From Pseudomonas sp. RIT623 (GTDB lineage: Bacteria > Pseudomonadota > Gammaproteobacteria > Pseudomonadales > Pseudomonadaceae): 64,000 nucleotides of DNA. Position numbers and translations under genes: made by a program. A model generated the notes under the pieces. It saw only the letters and a program-made list of their open reading frames with translations. It was not told the origin of the DNA and did no database searches. Location of the stretch: positions 124,001-188,000 of the forward strand of contig NZ_SOZA01000006.1 in NCBI RefSeq assembly GCF_004519305.1. The letters are read 5' to 3'. Position 1 is the first letter of the stretch; the number at the start of each line of letters is the position of its first letter. Positions 17,345 to 24,836 of this stretch are shown here, piece after piece.

Positions 17345-18502
17345 ATGTCTGCCTCGCGTCCCGAAAACCGTCTGCACCGCCTGCTCCCGGCGCCCCTGAA
17401 TATCCCACCCCGAGAATGGCTGCGCGCAGGCCTTGGCGCGTTGCTCGGCCTGTTCCTCGCCGGTTACCTGTGCAGCCTGCTGTATGGGCCGTCGGTCGCC
17501 TTGCACCTGCTCGGGCCGCTGGCGGCCTCGGCGGTGCTGGTGTTCGCCGTGCACTCAGGGCCGCTGGCGCAGCCCTGGCCAGTATTGGGCAGCTACGCCC
17601 TGGCCGGCGCCGTGGGCCTGGCCATGCGCCATGGCTTCGGCGACGGCCTGTGGGTCGCCGCCGCCGCGCTGGGCATCGCAATCCTGGCGATGTGCTTGCT
17701 GCGCTGCCTGCACCCGCCGGGTGGCGGCGTGGCGGTCAGCGCGGTACTGGCCGATCCGGGGCTGGTGGCGCTGGGTGACCACCTGCTCGAGCCGGTGCTG
17801 CTCAATGCCTTGATCCTGGTCGCGGTGGCGGTGCTCTACAACCGCCTGACCGGCGTGCGCTACCCCAAGGGCACGGCCCCGCGCAAGGACCTGCACCACA
17901 CCCACGACCCGTTGCCCGGCGAGCGGGTCGGGATCAACGCCGAGGATCTGGACCAGGCCCTTGCAGAGATCGGTGAGTTCGTCGACGTGACCCGCGACGA
18001 GTTGGAGCGGATCATCCTGGCGACCGAGCAACATGCCTTGCAACGCAGCCTGGGCGGCATCACCGCTAGCGCGGTGATGTCTCGCGATGTGCAATCGGCG
18101 ACGCCGCGCACCACCCTCGAACAGGCCTGGAAGATGCTCGCCAGTCATCACCTGAAGACCTTGCCCGTGCTCGATGGCGGGCGCCTGGTGGGGATCGTCA
18201 GCCTCAGCGACCTGGTTGGCCCGGCGATGGCCCGTGGCCGGTTCAGCTGGCGCGGCTTGTGGCGGCGCAAGGTGGTGCGCCTGGAGCAGGTGATGAGCCG
18301 CCGAGTGGTCAGCGTCGGCAGCCAGCACCCACTGGAGCGCCTGCTGCCGCTGCTCAGCGAGCAGGGGCTGCACTGCCTGCCGGTGCTCGACGCTGACCAG
18401 TTGGTGGGGGTTATCACCCAGACCGACCTGATCGCCGGGCTCAAGCGGCACTTGCTCAATGCCGCGACGCAGGGCTCAGATCAGCGGGTCCCAGCGTTGT
18501 GA
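17345..18502 (+). CDS. HPP-family integral membrane protein with two CBS domains
   Basis: A 385-aa protein. The N-terminal ~170 residues hold an HPP domain with four membrane helices (the LHPPGGGVA signature is near residues 122-130). The C-terminal half has a CBS pair (SAVMSRDVQSATPRTTLEQAWKMLASHHLKTLPVLD and VMSRRVVSVGSQHPLERLLPLLSEQGLHCLPVLD). HPP proteins include a chloroplast nitrite transporter; CBS pairs usually sense adenine nucleotides, so an energy-gated transporter is a reasonable guess. ATG 17345 is used. The 3' end overlaps the convergent LysR gene by 27 bp. Confidence 0.85.
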   Translation: MSASRPENRLHRLLPAPLNIPPREWLRAGLGALLGLFLAGYLCSLLYGPSVALHLLGPLAASAVLVFAVHSGPLAQPWPVLGSYALAGAVGLAMRHGFGDGLWVAAAALGIAILAMCLLRCLHPPGGGVAVSAVLADPGLVALGDHLLEPVLLNALILVAVAVLYNRLTGVRYPKGTAPRKDLHHTHDPLPGERVGINAEDLDQALAEIGEFVDVTRDELERIILATEQHALQRSLGGITASAVMSRDVQSATPRTTLEQAWKMLASHHLKTLPVLDGGRLVGIVSLSDLVGPAMARGRFSWRGLWRRKVVRLEQVMSRRVVSVGSQHPLERLLPLLSEQGLHCLPVLDADQLVGVITQTDLIAGLKRHLLNAATQGSDQRVPAL

Positions 18503-19342
18503 CCAGTCGCTGTCGCCGGCTGCCACCAGCCGGCGCAGCACCGTGAAGGCCTGTTGCAGGGCCTCGCTGTCGCGCTTGCGCGGGTAGACCAGGAAGGTCG
18601 GGTAGGTGAACTCCGGCGCCTGTGGTACCCGCTCGAACACCCCGCTTTGCAAGTAGGCTTGCACCACCCGGGTACGGAAGTAGCCGCTGCCACCCTGGTC
18701 GAGTATGAACTGCAAGGCCAGCGGCCCGAGGTTGAAACTCAGCGCCGGGCGTGACAGGTCGGGCAGGGCGGCATCGTGCTGGCGGCGGAATGCTTCGCCC
18801 CAGTCGATGTAGATGTACGGCTCGGGGGCGTCGATGCGGCGCACGCGGATCAGTTTTTCCTCCATCAACTGCTCAACCTGCAAGCCTGGGCCGTAGGTCG
18901 GCTGGTAAACCAGCGCAGCGTCCAGCAGGCCCATCTCGACCTTGCGCAGCAGCGACTCGCCATCGCTCACCTCGCTGCGGATCGCGTGGCTGGGCAGCTC
19001 ATGGTGCAGGGCGCTGACCCAGTCGAGCATCATCGGGTTGCCCAGGCTCACCTCACCGCCCACATGCAGTACCTGCTGGCAGCCCTGGGGCAGTGGCAGG
19101 TCGCGGCGCGCGGCTTCCCAGGTTTGTACCAGTTGGTTGGCGTAGGTGACGAAGGCCTCGCCGTCGCTGGTCAGGCTGGCGCCGTTGCGGCTGCGCACGA
19201 ACAGTTGGCAGCCGAGTTGCTGCTCCAGGCGCTGGACCCGCGCGGTGATGGCTGTCTGCGACACGAACAGACGCTCGGCGGCGGCGACCAGGCTGCCGCA
19301 ACGCACGATTTCCAGGAAGGTTCGGGCCTGATCGATGTCCAT
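18476..19342 (-). CDS. LysR-family transcriptional regulator
   Basis: A 288-aa regulator with a full N-terminal helix-turn-helix (MDIDQARTFLEIVRCGSLVAAAERLFVSQTAITARVQRLEQQLGCQLFVR) and a LysR substrate-binding domain from about residue 90. The fold is complete and the length normal. No gene diverges from it, so its target is not evident from position; neighbours are the convergent HPP/CBS gene and the LRR-kinase gene on the same strand upstream. Effector unknown. Confidence 0.9.
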   Translation of the reverse strand: MDIDQARTFLEIVRCGSLVAAAERLFVSQTAITARVQRLEQQLGCQLFVRSRNGASLTSDGEAFVTYANQLVQTWEAARRDLPLPQGCQQVLHVGGEVSLGNPMMLDWVSALHHELPSHAIRSEVSDGESLLRKVEMGLLDAALVYQPTYGPGLQVEQLMEEKLIRVRRIDAPEPYIYIDWGEAFRRQHDAALPDLSRPALSFNLGPLALQFILDQGGSGYFRTRVVQAYLQSGVFERVPQAPEFTYPTFLVYPRKRDSEALQQAFTVLRRLVAAGDSDWSQRWDPLI

Positions 19343-19437
19343 GGTGACGCTCTGTGGCTGGAGGGGTGGCCTATTCTAGAGGCTTTGCACCCTAATGGGG
19401 CGAACGCCGGCGTAGCTGGTGCCAGCCGCCGCAGCGG

Positions 19438-20712
19438 CTACAGCGAACCTGCGGCTATCTCGGCAAAGGACGGGCGCGCCAGCACTTGCGCTTGCTGGCA
19501 AACCCTGGCCAACTCGCGCAGACCCTGGTCGTCCTGTTCGCAGCAGCCCAGCAACTCTTCCACGAGGATGCCGAAGGCGCGTACTTCCAAGCGCTCCAAT
19601 GCCCTGGCGGCGGGCGGATGGAACGATGCCGCGCCGAAATCCCCCAACAGGCATTGGCCGTCTTCATCGAACAGGATGTTATGGGCATACAAGTCGCCAT
19701 GATTGAGGCCACGCCCATGCAGGTGGGCGCACACCGAGGCGATGCCGGCCACCAGGCGGCGGACTGTTGGCAAGGCCAAGCGCCGAGCCTCGGGGTAGCG
19801 GTCGCGGGTGCAGCTGTCCAGGCTAGGCGGGCCGGCGAGATTCGACCAATGCCCATCGATCAGCGCCATGACCAGCGCCGGCAGGCCTTGAGGATGATCG
19901 TCGATACGTCCGGCCAGGCGCACCAGTTGCGGATGCTCGCCGGCAGCGATGCTGGCGCTCATTTCCGCCAGCGGCGAGCCGTCGCTGGTCATCGCGCCCT
20001 TGTACAGCTTGACTGCCACCGGCGCTGTCTGGCCTGACCAGTGCGCCCGGTGGATCAGCCCCGAGGCACCGCGGCCGAGTTCCTGTTCCAGGCGGATGTC
20101 GCGCCAGTGCAGCGTGGGGCAGTGGCCATCGGTAGCTGGCGCGACAAAACCCTGGGGCAGCGGGTTGTCGGCGTAGGCGAGCCAGGCCAGGCGCGGCAGG
20201 TGCAACAGCCAGTCGGGCAGGGCTGTCAGGCGGTTGCTGGCGATGCGCAGCAGTTCCAGGCGCTCGCAGCGCGCCAGGCTGCTGGGCAGCGCCGTCAGTC
20301 GGTTGCCGGCGAGCATCAGCTTTTGCAGTTGGGCGCAGTCGCCGAGGGCGTCGGGCAGTTGCTCCAGGGCGTTGTCGGTCAGCACCAGCGAGCGCAGGCT
20401 CGCCGGCAGGGCCTGGCCATCGACCTGGGTGATGCGGTTGCTCTTGAACCCCACGGTCTCCAGCAGCGGGCAACGGCCGATGCTCAGTGGCAGGTGGGTG
20501 AAGGCGTTCTCCGAGCAGAACAGCACCTTGAGCCGGTGCAACCGGTGCAGGTCCTCGGGCAGGTCGGTGAGGGCGTTGCCGGTGAGGTCGAGCACTTCCA
20601 GGCTGTCGGCCAGCTCGAAGATCTCGTGGGGGAAGTGCGTCAGGTCTTGGCGCAGGTCAAGGCGGGTGATGCCGCGCAGGCGGCCGGCGCGCAGGTCGTC
20701 GAGGGTAGGCAT
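19438..20712 (-). CDS. Leucine-rich-repeat protein kinase (LRR + kinase fusion)
   Basis: A 424-aa cytosolic protein. Residues ~15-195 carry seven or eight LRRs (LEVLDLTGNALTDLPEDL, LQKLMLAGNRLTALPSSL and similar). Residues ~210-424 are a Ser/Thr-type kinase domain with a GRGASG glycine loop, VAVKLYK (ATP lysine), the catalytic loop HGDLYAHNIL (HGD in place of HRD, metal Asn kept) and DFGAAS. HGD kinases generally do not depend on activation-loop phosphorylation. No membrane segment. Substrate unknown; the gene stands alone, divergent from prpE. Confidence 0.85.
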   Translation of the reverse strand: MPTLDDLRAGRLRGITRLDLRQDLTHFPHEIFELADSLEVLDLTGNALTDLPEDLHRLHRLKVLFCSENAFTHLPLSIGRCPLLETVGFKSNRITQVDGQALPASLRSLVLTDNALEQLPDALGDCAQLQKLMLAGNRLTALPSSLARCERLELLRIASNRLTALPDWLLHLPRLAWLAYADNPLPQGFVAPATDGHCPTLHWRDIRLEQELGRGASGLIHRAHWSGQTAPVAVKLYKGAMTSDGSPLAEMSASIAAGEHPQLVRLAGRIDDHPQGLPALVMALIDGHWSNLAGPPSLDSCTRDRYPEARRLALPTVRRLVAGIASVCAHLHGRGLNHGDLYAHNILFDEDGQCLLGDFGAASFHPPAARALERLEVRAFGILVEELLGCCEQDDQGLRELARVCQQAQVLARPSFAEIAAGSL

Positions 20713-20865
20713 GGAGCGGCTCTTGAGTCGGGGCTGACTATTCTAGAGCGTTAGTCCCTGCAAATCTGCATATGGGTTGCGACTTAAGTCCGATGGCGAG
20801 GGCGCAGGGCCGGTCCATACTCCAGGCTCGCCCTTCAATAACAACAAGTACCGGGTTGCGAACCA

Positions 20866-22755
20866 ATGACCTATCAGCACAGCTACGCCCATTCCATTGC
20901 CGATCCCGCGGCCTTCTGGCAGGCCCAGGCCGAACAGCTGGCCTGGCAGCGCAAGCCTTCCATCACCTTGCAGCGCAACGCCGATGGCACCCACCGCTGG
21001 TTCGCCGACGGTCGCCTGAACAGCTGTTACCTGGCCCTTGACCAGCAGATCGAGCAGGGCCGTGGCGAACAACTGGCGTTGATCTACGATTCGCCCGTGA
21101 CCGGCGCGCAGCAAACCTTCACCTACCTGCAACTGCGCGACGAAGTCGCGCGCCTGGCCGGCCTGCTGCGCAGCCTGGGCGTGGGCAAGGGCGACGGGGT
21201 GATCATCTACATGCCGATGGTGCCCCAGGCGGCCATGGCCATGCTCGCCTGCGCGCGCATCGGCGCGGTGCACTCGGTAGTGTTCGGTGGCTTTGCCGCG
21301 AACGAGCTGGCGCTGCGGATCGACGATGCCCGGCCCGCCTTGCTGCTTACCGCCTCCTGCGGCCTGGAGTTCGACCGGGTGATCGAGTACAAGCCGCTAG
21401 TCGACCGCGCCCTGCAACTGGCCCGCCACCAGCCGCGGCATGTGCTGGTGCTGCAGCGGCCCCAGGCCCGCGCCGAGCTGCAAGCCGGACGCGACCTGGA
21501 CTGGCAGCAGGCACTGGGCGGCGCCGAGGCGGTGGCACCTGTGGCGCTGGATGCCGGTGACCCGCTGTACATCATGTACACCTCCGGCACCACCGGCAAA
21601 CCCAAGGGAATCGTCCGCGAAAACGGCGGCAATGCGGTCGCCCTGTGCTATGCCATGCGGCATATCTATGGCATGCAGGCCGGTGACGTGTGGTGGGGTA
21701 TTTCCGACGTCGGCTGGGTGGTTGGCCATTCGCTGATCGTCTACGGGCCATTGATGAGCGGCTGCACCACGCTGTTCTACGAAGGCAAGCCGATTCGCAC
21801 CCCGGATGCCGGGGCCTATTGGCGTATCGTCGAGCAGTATCGGGTCAACGGGCTGTTCTGCGCGCCTACCGCCATGCGGGCCATCCGTAAGGAAGACCCG
21901 GAAGGCGAGTTGCTCCGTGGGCATGACCTGAGCTCGCTGCGCCAACTGTTCCTCGCCGGCGAGAAGCTCGACTCCAGCACCCACGCCTGGCTCGAGCGGG
22001 TCACTGGCAAGCCGGTGCACGACCACTGGTGGCAGACCGAGACGGGCTGGCCGGTAACCGCGCCGTGCGTGGGGCTTGAAGGCAGCGCTGCGCGAGCGGG
22101 GTCGAGCAACCGCGCGGTGCCGGGTTACCACGTGCAGGTGCTGGACGATGACGGCAAGCCGCTGGGGCCTAACCAGCAGGGCGCCATCGTCATTGCCTTG
22201 CCGTTGCCCCCTGGCTGCAGCCAGACCTTGTGGGGCGATCACCAGCGGTATTTGCAGGCCTACCTGCACAGTTATCCAGGCTACTACCACACCGGTGACG
22301 GCGGTTACCTGGACGATGACGGCTTCGTCTACATCATGGGGCGCACCGATGATGTCATCAACGTCTCCGGCCACCGCCTGGCCACCGGCGAGATGGAGGA
22401 CCTGGTGGCGCGCCATCCGGCGGTGGCCGAATGCGCGGTGATCGGCGTGCACGACGAGATCAAGGGCCAGGTGCCGTTGGCGCTGGTGGTGCTCAAGGAC
22501 GGGCAGGGCATTGGCGAGGTGCAGCTGCAGGGCGAGCTGGTGGCCAGTGTGCGCGAGCAGATTGGCGCCTTGGCTTGCTTCAACCGGGTGCGGCTGGTCA
22601 AGCGCCTGCCCAAGACCCGTTCGGGCAAGATCCTGCGGGCGGTGCTGCGCAAGATTGCCGATGGGCAGGACTACGCGCCACCCTCGACCCTGGATGATCC
22701 GGCGGTACTGGCTGAGCTCGAGGGTGTGCTGGCGGACCTGCCCAGGGCGGGCTGA
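20866..22755 (+). CDS. prpE: Propionyl-CoA synthetase PrpE
   Basis: Activates propionate to propionyl-CoA and so feeds PrpC. The 629-aa product is an acyl-adenylate-forming enzyme of the Acs subgroup: P-loop YTSGTTGKPKG from residue 238, WWQTETGWP, YYHTGDGGYLDDDGF, and the C-terminal PKTRSGKILR with Lys588, the residue acetylated in relatives. It lies 12.5 kb from the prp operon, on the same strand. The divergent 153-bp promoter region contains a perfect palindrome GACTTAAGTC at 20781-20790, a possible operator. Confidence 0.9.
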   Translation: MTYQHSYAHSIADPAAFWQAQAEQLAWQRKPSITLQRNADGTHRWFADGRLNSCYLALDQQIEQGRGEQLALIYDSPVTGAQQTFTYLQLRDEVARLAGLLRSLGVGKGDGVIIYMPMVPQAAMAMLACARIGAVHSVVFGGFAANELALRIDDARPALLLTASCGLEFDRVIEYKPLVDRALQLARHQPRHVLVLQRPQARAELQAGRDLDWQQALGGAEAVAPVALDAGDPLYIMYTSGTTGKPKGIVRENGGNAVALCYAMRHIYGMQAGDVWWGISDVGWVVGHSLIVYGPLMSGCTTLFYEGKPIRTPDAGAYWRIVEQYRVNGLFCAPTAMRAIRKEDPEGELLRGHDLSSLRQLFLAGEKLDSSTHAWLERVTGKPVHDHWWQTETGWPVTAPCVGLEGSAARAGSSNRAVPGYHVQVLDDDGKPLGPNQQGAIVIALPLPPGCSQTLWGDHQRYLQAYLHSYPGYYHTGDGGYLDDDGFVYIMGRTDDVINVSGHRLATGEMEDLVARHPAVAECAVIGVHDEIKGQVPLALVVLKDGQGIGEVQLQGELVASVREQIGALACFNRVRLVKRLPKTRSGKILRAVLRKIADGQDYAPPSTLDDPAVLAELEGVLADLPRAG

Positions 22756-22789
22756 ACCCATCGCGCAGCGCCGTTTCCACCAGGCGCCT

Positions 22790-23890
22790 TCAGGGCAACT
22801 GCGCAAGCGCTGGTGCGCCGATGCGAGTTGCCCGGTGGTCGCTGGCGTCGAGCTGCTGCAACTGCCCCAGCCGGCTGCGGGTGCGCATCAGGTCGGCGAG
22901 CGTCCCGCCCAGGCTTTCAGCCAGTGCCCGCTTGCCGATCAGCGTTAGCTGACGGTCCTGGTCGTACAGCACGTCCACCAGGTTGATGAAGCGCTGTTGC
23001 GCGGCCAGCGAGCACTCGGCCAGGTCGTTTAGGCCGTCGATGATCCAGTGCTCGTAACGCTCGGCCAACACCAGGTAGTCGATGACCGCGGTGGCTTGCT
23101 CGCACAGGTCGCTGAAGGCGAACATCACCTGGCCGCCAGCCTCGGCCAGCACTCGCAGCGGGCGCTGGTTGATCGCCAGTACCACGGGCTGTACTGGCGG
23201 TATACCCAAGGCTTGGCGTTGCGCCGCGTCCCCCGGCCAGATGTAATGCCCCTGGGTGAACCGTTGCTGCGCGCGGTTGGTCGGCAGGCTGCGAAAATCG
23301 GTTGCGCCGTCGACCTCCAGCACCTGCATATGGCCGTTGATCAGGTGGATCACCGGCAGGAAGCGTTGGTGATAAAGCGGGTTGGGCAGCAGGCCCTCGG
23401 GGGCATAGTTGCTGGTCAGCAACAGAAACACACCGCGCCTGAACAAGGCATCGAACATACGGGTGAGCAGCATGGCGTCACCGATGTCGTGCACGTGAAA
23501 CTCATCGAAGCACAGCACCTGCACATCGCCCAGCAGTTCATCGAGCGTTGCGCCGAGGGCATCGTTCAGCAGGCGATGGCGATGCATGCCCTGGTGCAGG
23601 CGAGCGAAGAAATCATGAAAGTGCAGGCGCCGCTTGGCGGGTGTTGGCACGGCCTGGAAGAAGCCGTCGAGCAACCAGCTCTTGCCACGCCCCACGGCGC
23701 CATGCAGATACAGGCTGCGTGCCCGGCCATGGTCGAGCGCAGCCAGTTGCGTGGCCATGGCCTCGATTACCTGGCGCTGGCCGGTGCTCAGGGTATAGCC
23801 GCACGCCGCCGCCCGGCCCTGGAAAATGTCGAGCAGGGTGCTGGCCGGAGGGCTGCGGCGGCGCAGCACGGCGGGTATCCAGGTGGGCAC
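22790..23890 (-). CDS. AFG1/ZapE-family ATPase
   Basis: A 366-aa P-loop ATPase of the AFG1/ZapE family (ZapE acts at the division ring; mitochondrial AFG1/LACE1 in protein quality control). Walker A is GAVGRGKSW and Walker B is VLCFDEFHVHD. I choose GTG 23890 because GAGGA lies upstream at normal spacing; the frame is open to 23974 but those residues look non-coding. The principal Pseudomonas zapE usually sits with ribosomal and pet genes, so this may be a second copy. Convergent with prpE. Confidence 0.82.
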   Translation of the reverse strand: MPTWIPAVLRRRSPPASTLLDIFQGRAAACGYTLSTGQRQVIEAMATQLAALDHGRARSLYLHGAVGRGKSWLLDGFFQAVPTPAKRRLHFHDFFARLHQGMHRHRLLNDALGATLDELLGDVQVLCFDEFHVHDIGDAMLLTRMFDALFRRGVFLLLTSNYAPEGLLPNPLYHQRFLPVIHLINGHMQVLEVDGATDFRSLPTNRAQQRFTQGHYIWPGDAAQRQALGIPPVQPVVLAINQRPLRVLAEAGGQVMFAFSDLCEQATAVIDYLVLAERYEHWIIDGLNDLAECSLAAQQRFINLVDVLYDQDRQLTLIGKRALAESLGGTLADLMRTRSRLGQLQQLDASDHRATRIGAPALAQLP

Positions 23891-23998
23891 GGTAGGTTCC
23901 TCACGGTCGAGACAGGGCAGCGCGCAGCTTGCGCGCGCATAGGCATTTTGACCAATCGAGAAAATGCCGGGCAATGATCGTGAAAGGTGATAGGTCGC

Positions 23999-24241
23999 TC
24001 AGCCCTTGCGCGCCAGTTGCCGTTCGATCATGTACTTGATCGCCAGGCGGCGTTCCTTGAGGTGGCGCAGGTCTTCGTCCGCGAAATTGCCCGCCGAGAT
24101 TGATTCGGCGGCCAGCACCTGGTTGTCGATGTCGACGTACTCGTCGAGCAGGCGGTCGAGTTGCTTGTCCTGCTGGCGGCGCTGCTGGACGATTTCGCGG
24201 GGATAGTGCAGGTCCTGGTAGAGATCATGGGAAGCTGGCAT
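23999..24241 (-). CDS. YdcH/DUF465-like small helical protein
   Basis: An 80-aa charged, all-helical protein: MPASHDLYQDLHYPREIVQQRRQ and then heptad-like DKQLDRLLDEYVDIDNQVLAAE and LRHLKERRLAIKYMIERQL. This resembles the YdcH/DUF465 group, whose role is unknown. The start is set by AAGGAGGGCGCC directly before ATG 24241; the open frame continues upstream without support. It lies behind the AFG1/ZapE gene's promoter on the same strand. Confidence 0.7.
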   Translation of the reverse strand: MPASHDLYQDLHYPREIVQQRRQQDKQLDRLLDEYVDIDNQVLAAESISAGNFADEDLRHLKERRLAIKYMIERQLARKG

Positions 24242-24489
24242 GGCGCCCTCCTTGTGAATGCGCAGATAGGTCTCTACCTGATTGGAAGGGGCGAAGCCGA
24301 ATGTGTTGAAGCGAGGCGGTGGAAAAGCGACGAATGGCTTATGACCGAAGCGTCGTGGCGCCTGGCCCTGGCTGGCGCGGTGTTCGCCGGCGAGGCAGGC
24401 GCCTGTGGGCAAGGAGGCGACGGAAAACCACGGCGTATCGGGCAGAACTACTAACTTGCTGTTTTCCTATGATTTTTTTTAAAAAAAGC

Positions 24490-24518
24490 TTCCCACCTGA
24501 GAAAAACGTTGTTAAAGT
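24490..24518 (+). promoter_or_regulatory. tRNA-Gln promoter
   Basis: -35 TTCCCA (24490-24495), 17-bp spacer, -10 TAAAGT (24513-24518), then a GC-rich discriminator GCGCGCC. This discriminator is typical of stringently controlled stable-RNA promoters. The preceding 248 bp (24242-24489) are AT-rich near the promoter and hold no visible gene. Confidence 0.65.
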
Positions 24519-24565
24519 GCGCGCCATTGCTGAGCAGCGACACACGCAGCGACAGCAGTATCTAC

Positions 24566-24640
24566 AGGGGCGTCGCCAAGCGGTAAGGCAGCAGGTTTTG
24601 ATCCTGCCATGCGTTGGTTCGAATCCAGCCGCCCCTGCCA
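24566..24640 (+). tRNA. tRNA-Gln (anticodon TTG)
   Basis: A 75-nt cloverleaf. Acceptor AGGGGCG (24566-24572) pairs with CGCCCCT (24630-24636), followed by G and the encoded CCA. The anticodon stem GCAGG/CCTGC encloses loop TTTTGAT with anticodon TTG at 24598-24600, and the T-loop GGTTCGAATCC is present. A terminator follows at once. No integrase or attachment-site duplication was seen beside it. Confidence 0.96.
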
Positions 24641-24645
24641 TATTT

Positions 24646-24675
24646 GAAAAAATCGCCGAAAGGCGATTTTTTCGT
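24646..24675 (+). terminator. Rho-independent terminator after tRNA-Gln
   Basis: GAAAAAATCGCC-GAAA-GGCGATTTTTTC forms a 12-bp perfect stem with a GNRA-like loop, whose 3' arm supplies the T run. Confidence 0.9.
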
Positions 24676-24699
24676 TTCTGCGTAGGTGAAAAGCCCTGT

Positions 24700-24836
24700 T
24701 GCGCTGTATGAAAAGCCTTGAGACGAAGGTCAGGCAAGGCGAAAACAGCCGAGCAAGCGCAGTGTACTGAAGCACATGAGCACCGAGGCTGTTTTCAACG
24801 CCGCATGAGCGAGTATCAAGGCTTTTCGTACAGTGC
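24700..24836. mobile_element. MITE-like inverted-repeat element, copy 2 (137 bp)
   Basis: Terminal inverted repeats of ~22 bp share CTGTA[T/C]GAAAAGCCTTGA at both ends. Inside are a GAAAACAGCC/GGCTGTTTTC second inverted repeat and a ~30-bp loop, so the whole element can fold into one long hairpin. The right end abuts CTAG, and that TAG is the stop of the hybrid-kinase gene on the minus strand, the same arrangement as copy 1 at queD. It encodes no protein. Confidence 0.78.

Noticed and set aside
20866-22755. Acetyl-CoA synthetase (Acs) instead of PrpE
   Set aside because: The sequence and ~630-aa length both fit PrpE better, and its linkage to the prp region agrees; Acs is normally about 650 aa with a different N-terminus.
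24566-24640. tRNA-Gln as an integration site for a genomic island
   Set aside because: No integrase, no 3' tRNA duplication downstream, and flanking genes are ordinary; only a short MITE-like element follows.
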